From Spinacia oleracea (taxonomy: Eukaryota; Streptophyta; Magnoliopsida; Caryophyllales; Amaranthaceae), in the NCBI RefSeq assembly GCF_020520425.1, contig NC_079491.1, positions 1,302,001 to 1,366,000 of the forward strand: DNA of 64,000 bases. The letters run 5' to 3'. Below the pieces are notes generated by a model, which did no database searches, had not been told where the DNA came from, and was given only the letters and a program-made list of their open reading frames with translations. The stretch's first letter is position 1. The number at the start of each line of letters is the position of its first letter. The position numbers and the translations under genes are program-made. Below are positions 38,501 through 50,525 of the stretch, piece by piece.

Positions 38501-41500
38501 ATCTTTATACACGCGGGACCTCCTCAAATGCTACCAATGCCAGAAGCAATGCTTTGGGCGTGGTGGTTGTCCTTGTTGTTATGTTCTTGATATATGGCTG
38601 CCATGGGCCCATGGCATCGTGATTTTAATTGTCCTCGTTGTTATGTTTTAGATCACTCAACACAAGTGGGCATGGCCCTTTATGGAGCCTGTAGATGTTA
38701 AAGGCCTTGGTTTGCATGATTACTATGAGGTAAAATCTTTTCTTTCGAATTTTTTCCTCCTTTATTGATGCTTTCCATTGAATTTCATGAAAACACTGCC
38801 TTTTTGCTATGAATTAACATAGCTTTGACATCATAAGTGACAGATTATAAGGAAGAAGATGATGATGATTTGATTAACAAAGTGAAATAACAGAAAAATG
38901 TAAAGATATTCAAGCATTCGAGAGGCTTGATTCTCTCCCAATGAACTCTTAAAAGCTCAACCAATTCACTCAACAATATTCAGCATAACAATCCCTTCCT
39001 AATGTTCACTTATTTATAGTAACACTCCTCTTCTAACTCATTTATTTTTCTCCTTAAGATACTACTAATTGCACTACCTAATATGCCCCTCCCCATTTGC
39101 CAGTTTATAGCACTTTTCCATCCGATGTTTAATCTTTTTAGACTTGACCATCAATTTGTTACAATGAAAGAATATTGTTGTTAGATTTATCTTCAAAATT
39201 CTTTGTAGAAAGTGATTGTCAAAGTTCCATCTTGGAGAGCACAAAATATCAAACAAAAGCTTTTATGTAAGACCGTCTAACGGTTAGACCACTTTTTTAG
39301 TCCTAACTAAACTAGTGTAAAACATAACTATAAATAATAAAATCATAACTAATTGAATAACAAAATAGTTAAGGTATAAAGACAAATAGTTAAATTTATG
39401 AGTCGAATAGTTATTATTTTCGAACAAACTTATTAATAACTAAAACTCATAAAATTTTAACTAATTGATCTCATTGCTTAACTAATCAATTTTATTGTTT
39501 AACTAATTAGTTCAGTGCTTAATTAATTGGCTCGGTTACATAACTAATTGGTTTCGTTGCTTAACTAATTGAATTTCAAACTTAACTAATTGGTTTCAGC
39601 GGCTAACTAATGAGTTAAAATACATGCATAAAAGTGGTCTAACCGTTAGACCGTCTTTCCTAAAAGTTTGTAAATATCAAATAGGAATTTATTTATTTTT
39701 TATCAATGTACAGTGTTTCTTATTCCCAAAAGTACGGGGCTCCTAGTTTTCTTCGAGTTTTACTACCATATAACTGGAGAAGTGATTGTCAAAGTTCCAT
39801 CTCTGAAAGCACAAAATGTCAAATAGGAAGTTTAATTATTTTTTTTATTAATGTACAGTGTTACTTTTAAAGTTATTTGGTCGCTAGAATTTTCTACCTC
39901 AAACTTCTCTGTTTTTACCAGATTATTGAAAAACCTATGGATTTCAGTACGATAAAGAAACAAATGGAAGCTAAGGACGATAGTGGATATAAACATGTAC
40001 GAGAGATATGTGCAGATGTGAGATTGGTTTTCAAGAACGCAATGAAATATAACGATGAAAAGAATGATTTCCATGTCATGGCAAGAACCTTGTTGGACAA
40101 GTTTGAAGAGAAATGGCTACAATTTTTGCCTAAAGTTGCTGAAGAGGTAAAATTCCAGTGTTCACAAGACCGTTCTTTGGGTGTGCTAAGTTGTTAGCTG
40201 TTTTCATGTATCAGTTGTATCAAATTTTATCGTTCTTTTCACATTTTTGAAAAAGCAGGTTTCTGTTGCAGGAAAAAAGGCGAGAAGAAGAGGAGGCTAA
40301 TGTACAGCTTAGTATGCAACTAGCTCAAGAATCTACTTACGCCAAATTGGCTAGGGATATAAGCCATGAGGTTTGTTCCTCATTTCAGAGTGATTGGACT
40401 TTGTTTCTATGAAACTTCTTGAATATTTTCAGCAAAATACTTGCAAAATACTCCAAATGTAATGCCTAGAATACTTGCAAAATGGACAAACTATAGACAT
40501 TCCACATAAGAAGCCTGAATTCTAGTCCTGACCTAAGCAAGTCGCACGTAAGGCAAATAACCCGATAATATCCACCAAAGAGTTGGTGGCATTATTGCAT
40601 AGGATCTGAATGTGGTTTCAGATGCCAAAAATGCAAATGGGACATGATATCAAGGTTATAGATATTACATGTATCCCAAATAGTTTGTCTAATTTGAAAT
40701 TTTCGGCCCAGGATATAACCCGAAATCTTTCTTCAAACAGCCATTTAGAATGTTTGCTAGCCATGTCCAATGTTTTTGGTTACTTTCAACTCCGTAATTG
40801 TTTCCGAACTGAAATCGGGTGTTTATCTTCCCGTCTGCCCCTCCCCATGCTCCCACTTGTCAAATGATTACGGCCTTATTCTTATGAGTTTTTTTTGGAT
40901 GAACTTAACTGAACTGAATTGAATGGAGTTGAACTGAACGGAACTGAAATTAAGTCCAACAGAACAGGGCCTACATCAGTGTTGCCAATTTTCCATGAAA
41001 CATCTTACCCACCTCTCCCCTTAAAAAAAACAACTTACCCGCCTCTAAATTTTAACGGGTTGGGGGAGGGGAGGAAGGCAAGGGAGGTAAAGTAGGATGC
41101 TTCATAGTATATTAAAGCATTATTGTCAATTGAGTTTCCGCAAACTGGACTTTTATGTGTAGGAGATTTTCATAATATTGTAGCTGTGGTTACTTGTTTT
41201 ATACTTTGTATGTGGAATTGAGAGGTATATGGTTAACATAAGCATATAACCACCATGGCCGTTATGAAAAAAAATTAAGTACCATTGTAGTGATAGTTAT
41301 TGGTAAATAGCGGATTCAGCCATTCAGGGGGTCAATTAGTGAGGAGTGAGACAGATTTTTCCATTTATATTCTCTGACTGATTACTGATATGAAAATTAA
41401 AGCATCAAGGTAAATTTGTTAGTCTAGTCTATACCCGGGTCCCGGGTCTAAATTTACAAGTACAACATACACTTAGATATGAGCTTCAATGTAACTTTGC

Positions 41501-43164
41501 AGTAGATATGTTGATAGCTTGCAAAATTGCAATCACATGTTGAACGCCACTCATAATTCATAAATGTGTATGAAGCTTTGACATAACAAGTGGTTTGCAA
41601 CATGTCTAATGTGAAAGCCTTCTAGAGAACTTTTCCAAGTTCCAACAACTATAGCTAAACAAATTTACAATCAATGTTTTGATAGTTACATGAGTACATG
41701 ACTACTCAACCTCGAAACACAATATTTACTTCCCTTATGTCTGTAATTTGTTTAGCTTATTGTCAAGTAGGGATGTGGCGCAAATATCTTTCTCATAGAA
41801 AGCTTATAAGGGGGAATGGCTCGTATATCTTAACCATGTTTATGCATTTGTTTTTATCCAACAATACGTTCAATTTTATGGTTTAACATATCTAGATTGT
41901 GCATAACCCTTTTATTCCCTCTTATTATTTTCAGCTTTTCGAGGCAGACATGCACCTCGAAGAACTTAGGGAACAGCTGGTTCAAAGGTGCAGGTAACTG
42001 ATGATTGTCCTTCTGTGTAAAGAACTACAGATTGTAGTTGCTATACCATTATTGTTGTATTACTTTTAGACCAAGCAAAAATTGTACCAGGATTACATGA
42101 CTTGATTCTAAACCGAACTGAACCTGATCAAACTTAAAAGTTATTGTAGCTAATGTGCACTTGATCTGAAATACCCTGACCAGAATCAACCAGTAGCCAA
42201 ACTACATTACTCACCACCCAAACTAGCTGATTATTACTCGAATCCAATCCGACTAAGGCTCTGTTCTCTTCACCTTATTTCACTTATTTCAGGTCTAACA
42301 AGACAAGATAAAATAAGGGTCAGATAAGATAATATAAAGGTCAATAAGTTCAAATGCCACCTTTTTATAACTTTTAAGGGGTGATAAGATAAGATAATAT
42401 AAGATAACATAAGTTTATGGCCAATAAGATAAGATAAGGGGTAATAAATCAGATAAGCTCAGGGCCAATAAGATAAGATAAGACAAGGGAAATTCAGGTA
42501 AAGAGAACGGTACCTAACTTGTTTGCAACCTCTAATTATTGTGGTTCGTGTTTTTATTTGGTTCCTTGGATAAACGTTGGTCTATGTGCTCCATTTTTTA
42601 AACTGAATTGTATCTTCAAATTTCAGGAAAATGTCGACTGAAGAGAAAAGGCAGCTTGGCATAGCCCTCACAAGGCTATCCACCGATGACCTCAGTAAAG
42701 CTTTACAGATTGTTGCCCGGAGTAATCCCGGATTCGTTGCAAATGCTGAGGAAGTAGATCTTGATATAGACGCTCAGGTAGTCTTCTCCTTATCTAGTTT
42801 GGTCAGACTTCATCTTACCTACCCCTCTGATACCATGTGAATATTAATAATGATAATACGGGTGCATTAGACTCGTATATAATAATATAGTACAGTAGTA
42901 CAATTACGAATATACCCTTAGCATCCCTCTATTAGTTTCCACTGACGTGGCTTTCCTTTGCAGAGTGAATCCACATTATGGAGGCTAAAATTCTTTGTAA
43001 AAGACGCCCTGCAAGCTCAAGGCAAGCCTGCAGCAGATATGGGGGGCAACAACAATAAGGACAAAAACGAAAACAATAACAACAATAATGTCAATAATAA
43101 TAAACGAAAGAGGGAGATCTGCGATGCACTCGCCAAGACTACGAAGAAGAAGAGTAAAAAATAA
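35600..43164 (+). CDS. Bromodomain and NET-domain protein, GTE1/GTE6-like (BET family)
   Basis: Exons 35600-35665, 36817-37038, 38652-38729, 39922-40146, 40272-40370, 41935-41993, 42627-42777, 42964-43164; GT-AG, phases consistent, 366 aa. The N-terminal helix (IEEKVHEIEQFY) and Lys/Asp run (about residues 50-58) precede a bromodomain (about 90-195). This has a WPF shelf at 104-106, PMDFSTIKKQM, and the acetyl-lysine-binding Asn166 in MKYNDE. Exon 5 codes a charged coiled-coil-like stretch. Exons 7-8 hold the NET/ET domain (MSTEEKRQLG, LDIDAQSESTLWRL). The C-terminus has Asn-rich and basic runs (KRKRE, KKKSKK) suited to nuclear import. By family it reads acetylated histones and supports transcription; Arabidopsis GTE1 (IMB1) and GTE6 have this size and layout. 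Introns 2, 3 and 6 each carry a MITE. Confidence 0.92.
38270..38507. mobile_element. GC-rich hAT MITE, GTE intron 2
   Basis: Exact inverted ends TAAAGATGGC and GCCATCTTTA, perfect 8-bp duplication TACACGCG (38262-38269 and 38508-38515), 238 bp. This copy defines the family also seen at 17936, 26078 and 32115. Confidence 0.92.
39254..39671. mobile_element. MITE with internal minisatellite, GTE intron 3
   Basis: About 40-bp inverted ends containing GTCTAACGGTTAGACCAC. Flanked by AAATATCAAA at 39244-39253 and 39672-39681. The interior has about eight TTAACTAATTGG-type units. The surrounding 100 bp is tandemly duplicated (39212 onwards and 39781 onwards), and the second copy lacks the element. 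Confidence 0.75.
40872..40971. mobile_element. Short MITE-like palindrome, GTE intron 5
   Basis: GGCCTTATTCTTATGAG on the left and AACAGAACAGGGCC on the right with TAC on both sides; the interior is GAACTGAACTGAATT-like. A weak call. Confidence 0.35.
42257..42514. mobile_element. PIF/Harbinger-like MITE, GTE intron 6
   Basis: GGCTCTGTTCTCTTCACC and GGTAAAGAGAACGGTACC are inverted, with TAA on both sides (42254-42256, 42515-42517). The interior is built of AAGATAAGATAA-like units. 258 bp. Confidence 0.7.
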
Positions 43165-44495
43165 GCCTCTTGATTGTTTTAACTGTATAAGATATGTAAA
43201 TGTAGTACTAGCTTGAAGAAATGATCAGAACTTTTTTAAAAGATAATTTTCCAGTTTGGTTTTGTATAATTGATGTTTTGATGTAGGATTTGGTCTGTTG
43301 TTAGAGCAGGGAATAATTAGGAGCCAGAACCTTACAAAGGTCAACCCGCCTCGGGTTAGCTGATAAGATTTGTAACTATAATTCCGTTGTTCTAGTGTTT
43401 GGATTTTTTTTTTTCAGGTGTAAATATGTACATGTAATAACACTTGACATGTACTGTAATAAAATGTTTCAAGTCTTGATGGGAGAAGTTTTACAATATT
43501 ATTAAGGACATCAAAGCTTTTTTACAGCATTTTGATTTTTGGTATATCATTCATGTTTATCGGGAAGCTAATCATGCAGAAGACTGGATTGCAAACGTTG
43601 GTCATTTAGTTCATAATTTGTAATAATATGTATGTTGATTCTTGTAATAGCGTGCAATTAGTGTTGAATGTAAACAATGATTACATGAGCGTTCCCCTCG
43701 TAAGGAGGGTCTCCTAATTTTTATTTTTTACCTTATTAAAAAAAATAGGGGCGTTTTCTAGTTGCAATAAGCCATATTTTCCAGACTAGTTATAAATTTA
43801 TAATATTAGGACGTGAGTATAAATGTACAACAAGCTATAGGTTCGAATACTCTTCCCCGTCTATAGTATGTAATGGCTTTTGGCTCGTACGCACACACAA
43901 TTCTGCTCTGTAGTTAATGTTAATTCGTATGGAGTACTTCGTATTAATTTTTATGTTTTCATATAGGACTATATTGTGTATTTTAAAAAATCTTTTAAAT
44001 TTACTCATTTGTCCATTTGCAATTGTTTGATTACCTAATATTGTTCCCTTTTCTTTGTGGTTTTAAACCAAAAGTAGTGACACTTTTTAACATCAAAAAT
44101 AATAAAATTCCACGTGCTAAAAAGAGCAATATTAGAGCATCTAATGAAGCAATTAAGGTTTGATTAACCCAAGTTATAATAAAATGGTAAAAGGCTGTCA
44201 AAATCGGATTTATGTTCCAAGACACAGTCAGAGACACCCTGTTGTTCTTTGGTTACTTTGTTAAAAGACTGACCAATTTGTGGTGGGCTCGATAAAGAAT
44301 CGCAACTTTAAAATATTACAATTTGAAACACCTTTTTAAAGCCCATCTGGCCCAAAGGTAAGCCCATTTCACTAGACTAAAAAAAATTATACCGTAAATT
44401 TAGGTCTTTATTTTCTACCAATAGAATTTCAAGTATTTTCTCTTTTGTTAATGACTAATTTTATGTCCGTGCGATGTACGGGTTGTTTAGTTATA
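43165..44495. other. 3' flank of the GTE gene, no gene seen
   Basis: An AATAAAA near 43460 is a reasonable poly(A) signal. 43790-43870 has a B-box-like GGTTCGAATACTC that may be a SINE scrap. 44450-44490 (GTCCGTGCGATGTACGGG) resembles a Helitron 3' hairpin but lacks a terminal CTAG. Confidence 0.5.
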
Positions 44496-44819
44496 CTCCC
44501 TCCGTATTTATTTAAAGGATACACTTGCCTTTTCCGGCCGTATTTATTTAAGAGATACACTTGCCATTTTTAATAAGTTATCAACCCCACCATCTAATTA
44601 AATAATACATCTAATTTACCCTATGACCCACCATCCTATTAAATAAATAATTTCATAAACTCACCCCACCTTCCACCCCCCAAAATAACATGGTCCCTAC
44701 TTGTTTAATTATTAAAATATCTACCCAACCCCACTTGCTTTATTATTTTATTTCATTCAATTTTTCTTCTTAAAACCCGTGCCTGACCAAGTGTATCTCT
44801 TAAATAAATACGGAGGGAG
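44496..44819. mobile_element. Stowaway-type MITE (family 5)
   Basis: CTCCCTCCGTATTTATTTAA / TTAAATAAATACGGAGGGAG ends with TA flanks, 324 bp. Confidence 0.92.
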
Positions 44820-45274
44820 TATACAACACATAAAAATGATCTAATAACATATTTATTTGGATAAAGATTTATTATTTTTATATATTTTGACAATACCTAT
44901 GTTGGTTAGAATACGAAAATGATTTTGCACTCTATATGCTAAAAGAAATCTCATTGTTTAGACTTTGAGGGAATAGTGAGTATAATGCATGACTTATAGG
45001 GGAGTAAAAAAAAGTCATAGTATTATGATTATATTTATATTAATATATTTTATTTATCATATTATATAAAAATTATTCCCATTCATTTAGTTTTCTATGT
45101 GGCACTCCCTATGCTCTCCAAAAGTTCTTCTTTTATATAGATATTTAGGTTTGAACCATGTTCGATCTTCTCATGCTAGTAGAAGCGATGACTAAATATC
45201 ACATTTTCTAACTTAGGTCCTGTTCTCTTGGACTTTATTTAGTTCCATTATGTTCAAATCAATTTAGTAATAGT

Positions 45275-45486
45275 ATTATTCCACAAGAATTTATGTCAAA
45301 AAACGATAATGGTCCAAACTTATTATAGATGCATCCTGTATATAACAACATATACGTTCATCCTCTTCACCAAAAGAGGAATTATTCCACAAGAACCTGT
45401 GTCAAAAGACGATAATGGTCCAAACTTATTACAGATGTATCCTGTATATAACAACATATACGATCACCCTCTTTACCAAAAGAGGA
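45275..45486 (+). repeat. 106-bp tandem duplication
   Basis: ATTATTCCACAAGAA starts at 45275 and 45381, and the copies share GATAATGGTCCAAACTTATT and CCTGTATATAACAACATATA with few differences. The open frame across it is a by-product of the repeat. Confidence 0.85.
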
Positions 45487-45489
45487 GAA

Positions 45490-46130
45490 AAAATATTATA
45501 GAATGACTATATATACACATAATTCATGTATGAATGGGAATATGGGAATAATGGGATTCTCAAATTGCATAATTTAAGAAACAAATTAAATGATGGAATT
45601 AGCTAGCTTGCACGTTTAGGAGTGGATGATATTGTCAAAGCTTAACACAAAGTATGGCAGAGGTCATGTGATTACAATCAGATTTCGACCAATCATAGTG
45701 GAGATTACTACTAATTAATCTTGGAATGTCTTTATTGTTATTTTAATACCACAACTTGCACATTCTCAACATAATTATTCTCTAATAATCACTTCCTAAT
45801 TTTATTTTATCATAATAATTAAGGCAATTATTACAATCGTACTTATTTAAGCTGGCCATTTCTTGCCCATTTTAAAGATTTTCTGAACGGCTACTCGATC
45901 TCCAATTTTGTGACGTTTTTAATTTATTTCGAAATTATCCTCCTATTTTTATTAAAGAATATCCTTGATACTTCTAAGAATATCCAAAATTCCATAAAAT
46001 AGTATTCGAAATTGGAATGACTTTGTTTTTTTATACTCACATATTTTTATATCATATTGTAAAACACTTCTCAATATATATGGAGTAGAATTTTTCATCA
46101 ATACATATATATTTCCTACATTTATAAATA
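45490..46130. other. AT-rich intergenic sequence
   Basis: I see no gene, RNA or repeat that I can support. The missing 3' part of the reverse Helitron (46484-46918) would be expected here but is not recognisable. Confidence 0.4.
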
Positions 46131-46483
46131 GGAAAATTTGGTAATATTAATCCAACCTTTTGCCGATTTTCTTTTATTAAGCCCACCTATGGCATATTTC
46201 TTAATAATCCCACCTTTACTACCTAACGACTTTTATTACGCCTAACATGTCATAAACTTGTTGTAGACGGTAATATGTCTTTAAGTGGCAGTACTCTCTC
46301 TCGATATATTCAGTCATCATCATCACTTTATCACCACATTGTTGACTTTTTCACCTGTTATTGGTCAATTAAGCCCAATAAAAGTCGTCGGGTAGTAAAG
46401 GTGGGATTATTAAAAAATATGTCGAATGTGGGATTAATAAAAGAAAATCGGCCAAAGGTTGGATTAATATTTCCAAATTTTCC
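46131..46483. mobile_element. Mutator-like MITE inserted in a Helitron
   Basis: Ends GGAAAATTTGG and CCAAATTTTCC, perfect 9-bp duplication TTATAAATA (46122-46130 and 46484-46492), inverted arms of over 100 bp. The motif CCAACCTTTTGCCGATTTTC resembles that of the MULE at 15692-16857. Confidence 0.88.
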
Positions 46484-46918
46484 TTATAAATATTTGACTA
46501 AAATATTTATACCTTAGATCTATTGCGTAATTAATAAATCTCGAACATACTCATTTTATCATATAATATACGATTTCCGTCCAACAACATATTATATATT
46601 TTATATGTTTAATATGATGATTTGACCAATATTTGATATGATTAATATGCTAATTTGACCAAAATATTGAGTAAAAATATTTTGTATTATTGAAATGACG
46701 ATTTGACTAAAATATTACCAAAATTTTCTAATAATATCATATTCCATAATCCTATTTTTTTTTCCATATATAAACATTTTACAAAAGGATTGAAAATAAA
46801 AATAATAAATTAGATATATGTGTTTTTTTAGGAAATAGTCTTTGGCGGGAAAATTCTGCACCAGGAAGTGATTTTTCTCATTCCTGGTGTATGTTTTAGT
46901 ATAATGCACTGTGATAGA
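46484..46918 (-). mobile_element. Helitron 5' part, reverse orientation
   Basis: On the minus strand it starts TCTATCACAGTGCATTATAC after A and continues with ACACCAGGAATGAG and TTTTCCCGCCAAAG, as in 15371-17026. After about 435 bp it is broken by the MULE at 46131-46483 and the 3' end is not found. Confidence 0.75.
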
Positions 46919-47024
46919 TAGCTATGAAGTACAATATACAGGAATTTGTGTACAAATGTAGAGCTAGCCCCTTACTATAGAAATTAAGCAATAAAACGAG
47001 ATATAGTAACACCTATAATACTTA

Positions 47025-47279
47025 CTCTGTTCCACAAATATCGCATCATGTTGATTTTTATACTATTCACGTTGTTCCTTTGACCATCTTTTGTAATATA
47101 TACATAAGAAAATATGTAATCATGTACGATTTTTTTAGATTCGTATATATCGATATACATTTCTAAGTATTAATTTTTTAAATTTTTTACTTATGCATAA
47201 TTCGAGAGATTAAGAGTTAAAGTTGTGTGTTGAGAAGTGTAAAGTCAACATGTTGAAATATTTAAGGAACGGAGGAAAT
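47025..47279. mobile_element. Stowaway-like MITE (family 6)
   Basis: CTCTGTTCCACAAATATCGC on the left and ATATTTAAGGAACGGAGG on the right; a diverged relative of 53037-53290. Confidence 0.7.
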
Positions 47280-48088
47280 ATAAAAACATCGAAATTTCGC
47301 AAATGTACAGTGTGGAAAAAAGTATGTAGCTAGGTTTCCTTAAAAAGAATCGTTACATTATATACAATTTCTTTAAATAGTAAACGTTACAACTATTTTC
47401 ATGCATAAGTCGATCCATATTATTGTACCAAACATGGATGTCTTAGCACATAGCAAATGTGGCCATTTGCCACCACTAATCCGCTTGACACGTGAGCTAC
47501 ACTTTAGGAATTAGGATTAAGGATTAATCCACACACTAATAATAAAGATTAACTTGTACTCCTCCGTAATTATATGATTCGAGTAAATAATCAAAGCTTG
47601 ATTAAAAATTAGATAAGTACATGATTAATTAATAAGTAAATTAAAAGAGTTAATAATTAAGAATGTTATCCAGTTACATAGTATCTGATGAAGTATTAGG
47701 AACGTTAAACATTAAATGCTTTAATTTCTCTCATGATTGAAGCCATGATTTTGCTCGTTGGAACTCAACTTGTTTCATTAAATAAATAAACAAAAAAATT
47801 ATCTTCTTTCTGATTTGTTTTAGATGCAAGCAACAACATTAATATTTTTAGCTAGTGATGTTCATGTTATGTTTGTGGCAGTTTAAGTACCATTAGATTT
47901 TGATTTTTTAACCTATATTTCTAGTTATAAAGTTTTCAGTTTCACATGTTTTCATTCAATCTTACCCACATCAATTTAATGCCATTTAATGAATTTCAAG
48001 GTTTTATGTGTTTAATTAATTAGGAAGGTAATATATAAATTAAGCTGTATAACAATTTAAATAGGGGAAATGCGCAAGTAAAAATTTA
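47280..48088. other. AT-rich intergenic sequence
   Basis: No gene or element recognised. Confidence 0.4.
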
Positions 48089-48419
48089 CAAAAGGTCTTG
48101 CATTATTGCATACACAATGTGTACAATAAATTTATTGTAAACCAACATAACTTTTACCAAGTTTTCTTTAACTTTTACCCAATTTTCTCCAACTTTTATA
48201 TTATTATAACAAAGTTGATAGATAAACATTTTAAAGGATTAAACGATTAATTTTATATATTATTAGTGATTTTGAAGAATTTTTTTATTAAAATGAAATT
48301 TTTTATTACTAAAGTTAGATAACTTTTCCCTATATAAGGGTAACCTTATAGCATTCTACGTTAGCTTTAATTTCGGTGTACAATATTTATCGTACACCCC
48401 ATGTAAATAAGAATTTGTG
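48089..48419. mobile_element. MITE related to 25310-25629
   Basis: Starts CAAAAGGTCTTGCAT and ends AAATAAGAATTTGTG, with the same internal order (ATTTATTGTA, AACTTTTACC, TTTATCGTACACC) as the element in gene D intron 3. The target duplication is imperfect. Confidence 0.65.
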
Positions 48420-48529
48420 AAAATTTTTAGAAATATATTGTAAGATTTATACAATTATACTCCATTGATTTACTAAAATTCCGCCATTGATTTGAAGGGT
48501 TGTATTCTAAGCTTAGCTTGTAGGTAAAA

Positions 48530-49020
48530 TAACTGTTGAAACCAGAAATACTTATAGACAGGGAGAGGATATTACTTGATTGTAGATCTCATAAGAATAG
48601 TGTTGTATCGTGGTATGGAGGACATTGCCTTAGAAGCGAATTTCGCCACCATACCGGTGCAGGCTTATAGTGACGAACGCCCCCCAAGGTTAACACAACA
48701 CCTCTGAATTCTACACCCCGAACTCAAAGGTTGGAATTGCTCAAGAACTGCTCAGATCTAGGATGGAGATATTAGGGTTTTTATTTAGGGTTTTCTGTCT
48801 CTCCATAAATCTGAAACATTACGTTATACCAGGAAAAGAATAATAGGGAGTACTTATATGTTTCACAAGAAAAGGAAACAAAACAAGATGGGTTCAAGTC
48901 CTATCGATCCACTGAGCCATTTAACCCGACCGGGCCCAAACTTAAAAAAACTCCGAATGCATTATTATTTCCTACATAGCTTTCATACACCTCTTCTTGT
49001 GGAGGTTACCCTTTCAAGTG
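48530..49020. other. Unclassified, comparatively GC-rich block
   Basis: Text such as GCCACCATACCGGTGCAGG and GTGACGAACGCCCCCC stands out from its AT-rich surroundings and may be a retrotransposon LTR remnant. I cannot match it to another copy here, and it has no long ORF. Confidence 0.3.
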
Positions 49021-49337
49021 TACACAGGTATTAAGCTTACGCCACGTTTGATAGCTAGTTATAAATAGTGTTGAAGGGAATGAATTTGTGTGTAAATTTG
49101 TAAGAAAAATCAATATTCATTCTCATGGAAGTTCACTCAAAATTATCCCTTTTTTCTTCATAAATTTCTATTACCATCCTTTATCATTTAGGGAGTGGTA
49201 TTGGGTGAGAATGCAAATTTATAAAGAAAAACACCAAGTTTGAGATAAGGTTTTATTACCGTGTATATTATGATGTTATTTTTCTTACCAAATAACCCTT
49301 AGATTTATTCTCATTTTCACCATTTATTGGCCGCTAT

Positions 49338-49607
49338 CACTATAAGAATTTGTATCTTTAATGACAACCTAATAACGACGGGTCAAAAATTGCGTCGCAA
49401 AAGCTTTTCCCGACGGGACTAACAACCAAACAAAAACGGGAACAACCGTCGCAAATGTTTTTTTTCGACGGGTTAATGACGGGATTTTTCATTAATGACA
49501 ACCCCATTTTATAACGGGTTCACGACAGGAAATCCCGTCATTATTCAACGATTATTGGCCTTTAGCGGCGGGATTTTCCGTCGTTAATGATACAATTTCT
49601 TGTAGTG
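49338..49607. mobile_element. CACTA-type MITE, copy 1
   Basis: Ends CACTATAAGAATTTGTATC and TACAATTTCTTGTAGTG, 3-bp duplication TAT on both sides, 270 bp. The interior is rich in CGACGGG / CCCGTCG motifs. Confidence 0.87.
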
Positions 49608-50255
49608 TATCAGACAAACCTTTAGGGTTTTAGGACAATGTACTCTCTTCATCTGAAAGTAACATATGATTATGTATTTAAGATTCAATAATGTTCGGGT
49701 AAAGTTGTTACAATACTGAAGATTGAGTGAAGACTATACAAGTACTAACTTACTTCGTTTATAAATTGTAGATTACTATTACAATAGTGCGTGTTTTAAT
49801 TTCAAAAATCTTATCACATTTACAATTTATAAAGAATTACAAAGTATGGATTATGTTAGTATAAATTTATCGGACTAATAAAATAGAAAAAACGACATAA
49901 ACTTTTCACCAATATGGCAACGTAGGTTCCCTTTCAAGATGCAAACCCTAGATAGCTTCCCTTTGAATACATTCCATTGTATTTACAATTTACTTGTACA
50001 TAGTGCATGCATTTCTCAAGAAGAAGAATGGTATATATTCTAGTAAAAGAGTACACATGTTATAAAAACAAATTATAAAAATTATAAAAAATAAAAAATT
50101 AAGTTGGTGGAGTTCATATGTTCCTTGCAAGCGACACTATGATGAGGTTACGTTCCAAATGTATTGGAATCACATTCAACCACCTTCTATATTTAGTAAA
50201 TTATAAAAGAATGAAACTTTTTAAATATATCACAACATTTCAAAATTTCAGCTAA
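49608..50255. other. AT-rich spacer between two CACTA MITEs
   Basis: No gene recognised. Confidence 0.4.
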
Positions 50256-50525
50256 TACTGCAAGACATTGTATCATTAACGACGGAAAATCTCATCGCTA
50301 AAGGCTAATAATCGTTCATAAGCAGCGGAATTTCCTGTCGTGAACCCGTCATAAAAGGGGGTCGTCGTTAATGAAAAATCTCGTCGTTAACCCGTCGTAA
50401 AATACATTTGTGACGGTTGTTCCCGTCCTTGTTTGGTTGTTATCTCTGTTTTAAAAGCCGTTTTGCGACGTGATTTTTGAACCTTCGTTATTAGATTGTC
50501 ATTAAAGATATAAATTCTAGTAGTG
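50256..50525. mobile_element. CACTA-type MITE, copy 2 (reverse orientation, damaged end)
   Basis: The left end TACTGCAAGACATTGTATC has lost the terminal CAC; the right end AAATTCTAGTAGTG is intact. TAA on both sides, 270 bp, interior matching copy 1 in reverse. Confidence 0.8.

Noticed and set aside
38259..38651. 130-codon Cys-rich frame before GTE exon 3
   Set aside because: It runs through a hAT MITE with a perfect 8-bp duplication and into the intron's acceptor; frame openness comes from GC richness.
44455..44495. Helitron 3' end (GTCCGTGCGATGTACGGG)
   Set aside because: Hairpin-like, but without the terminal CTRR at the proper distance; it cannot be paired with the reverse Helitron 5' end at 46918.
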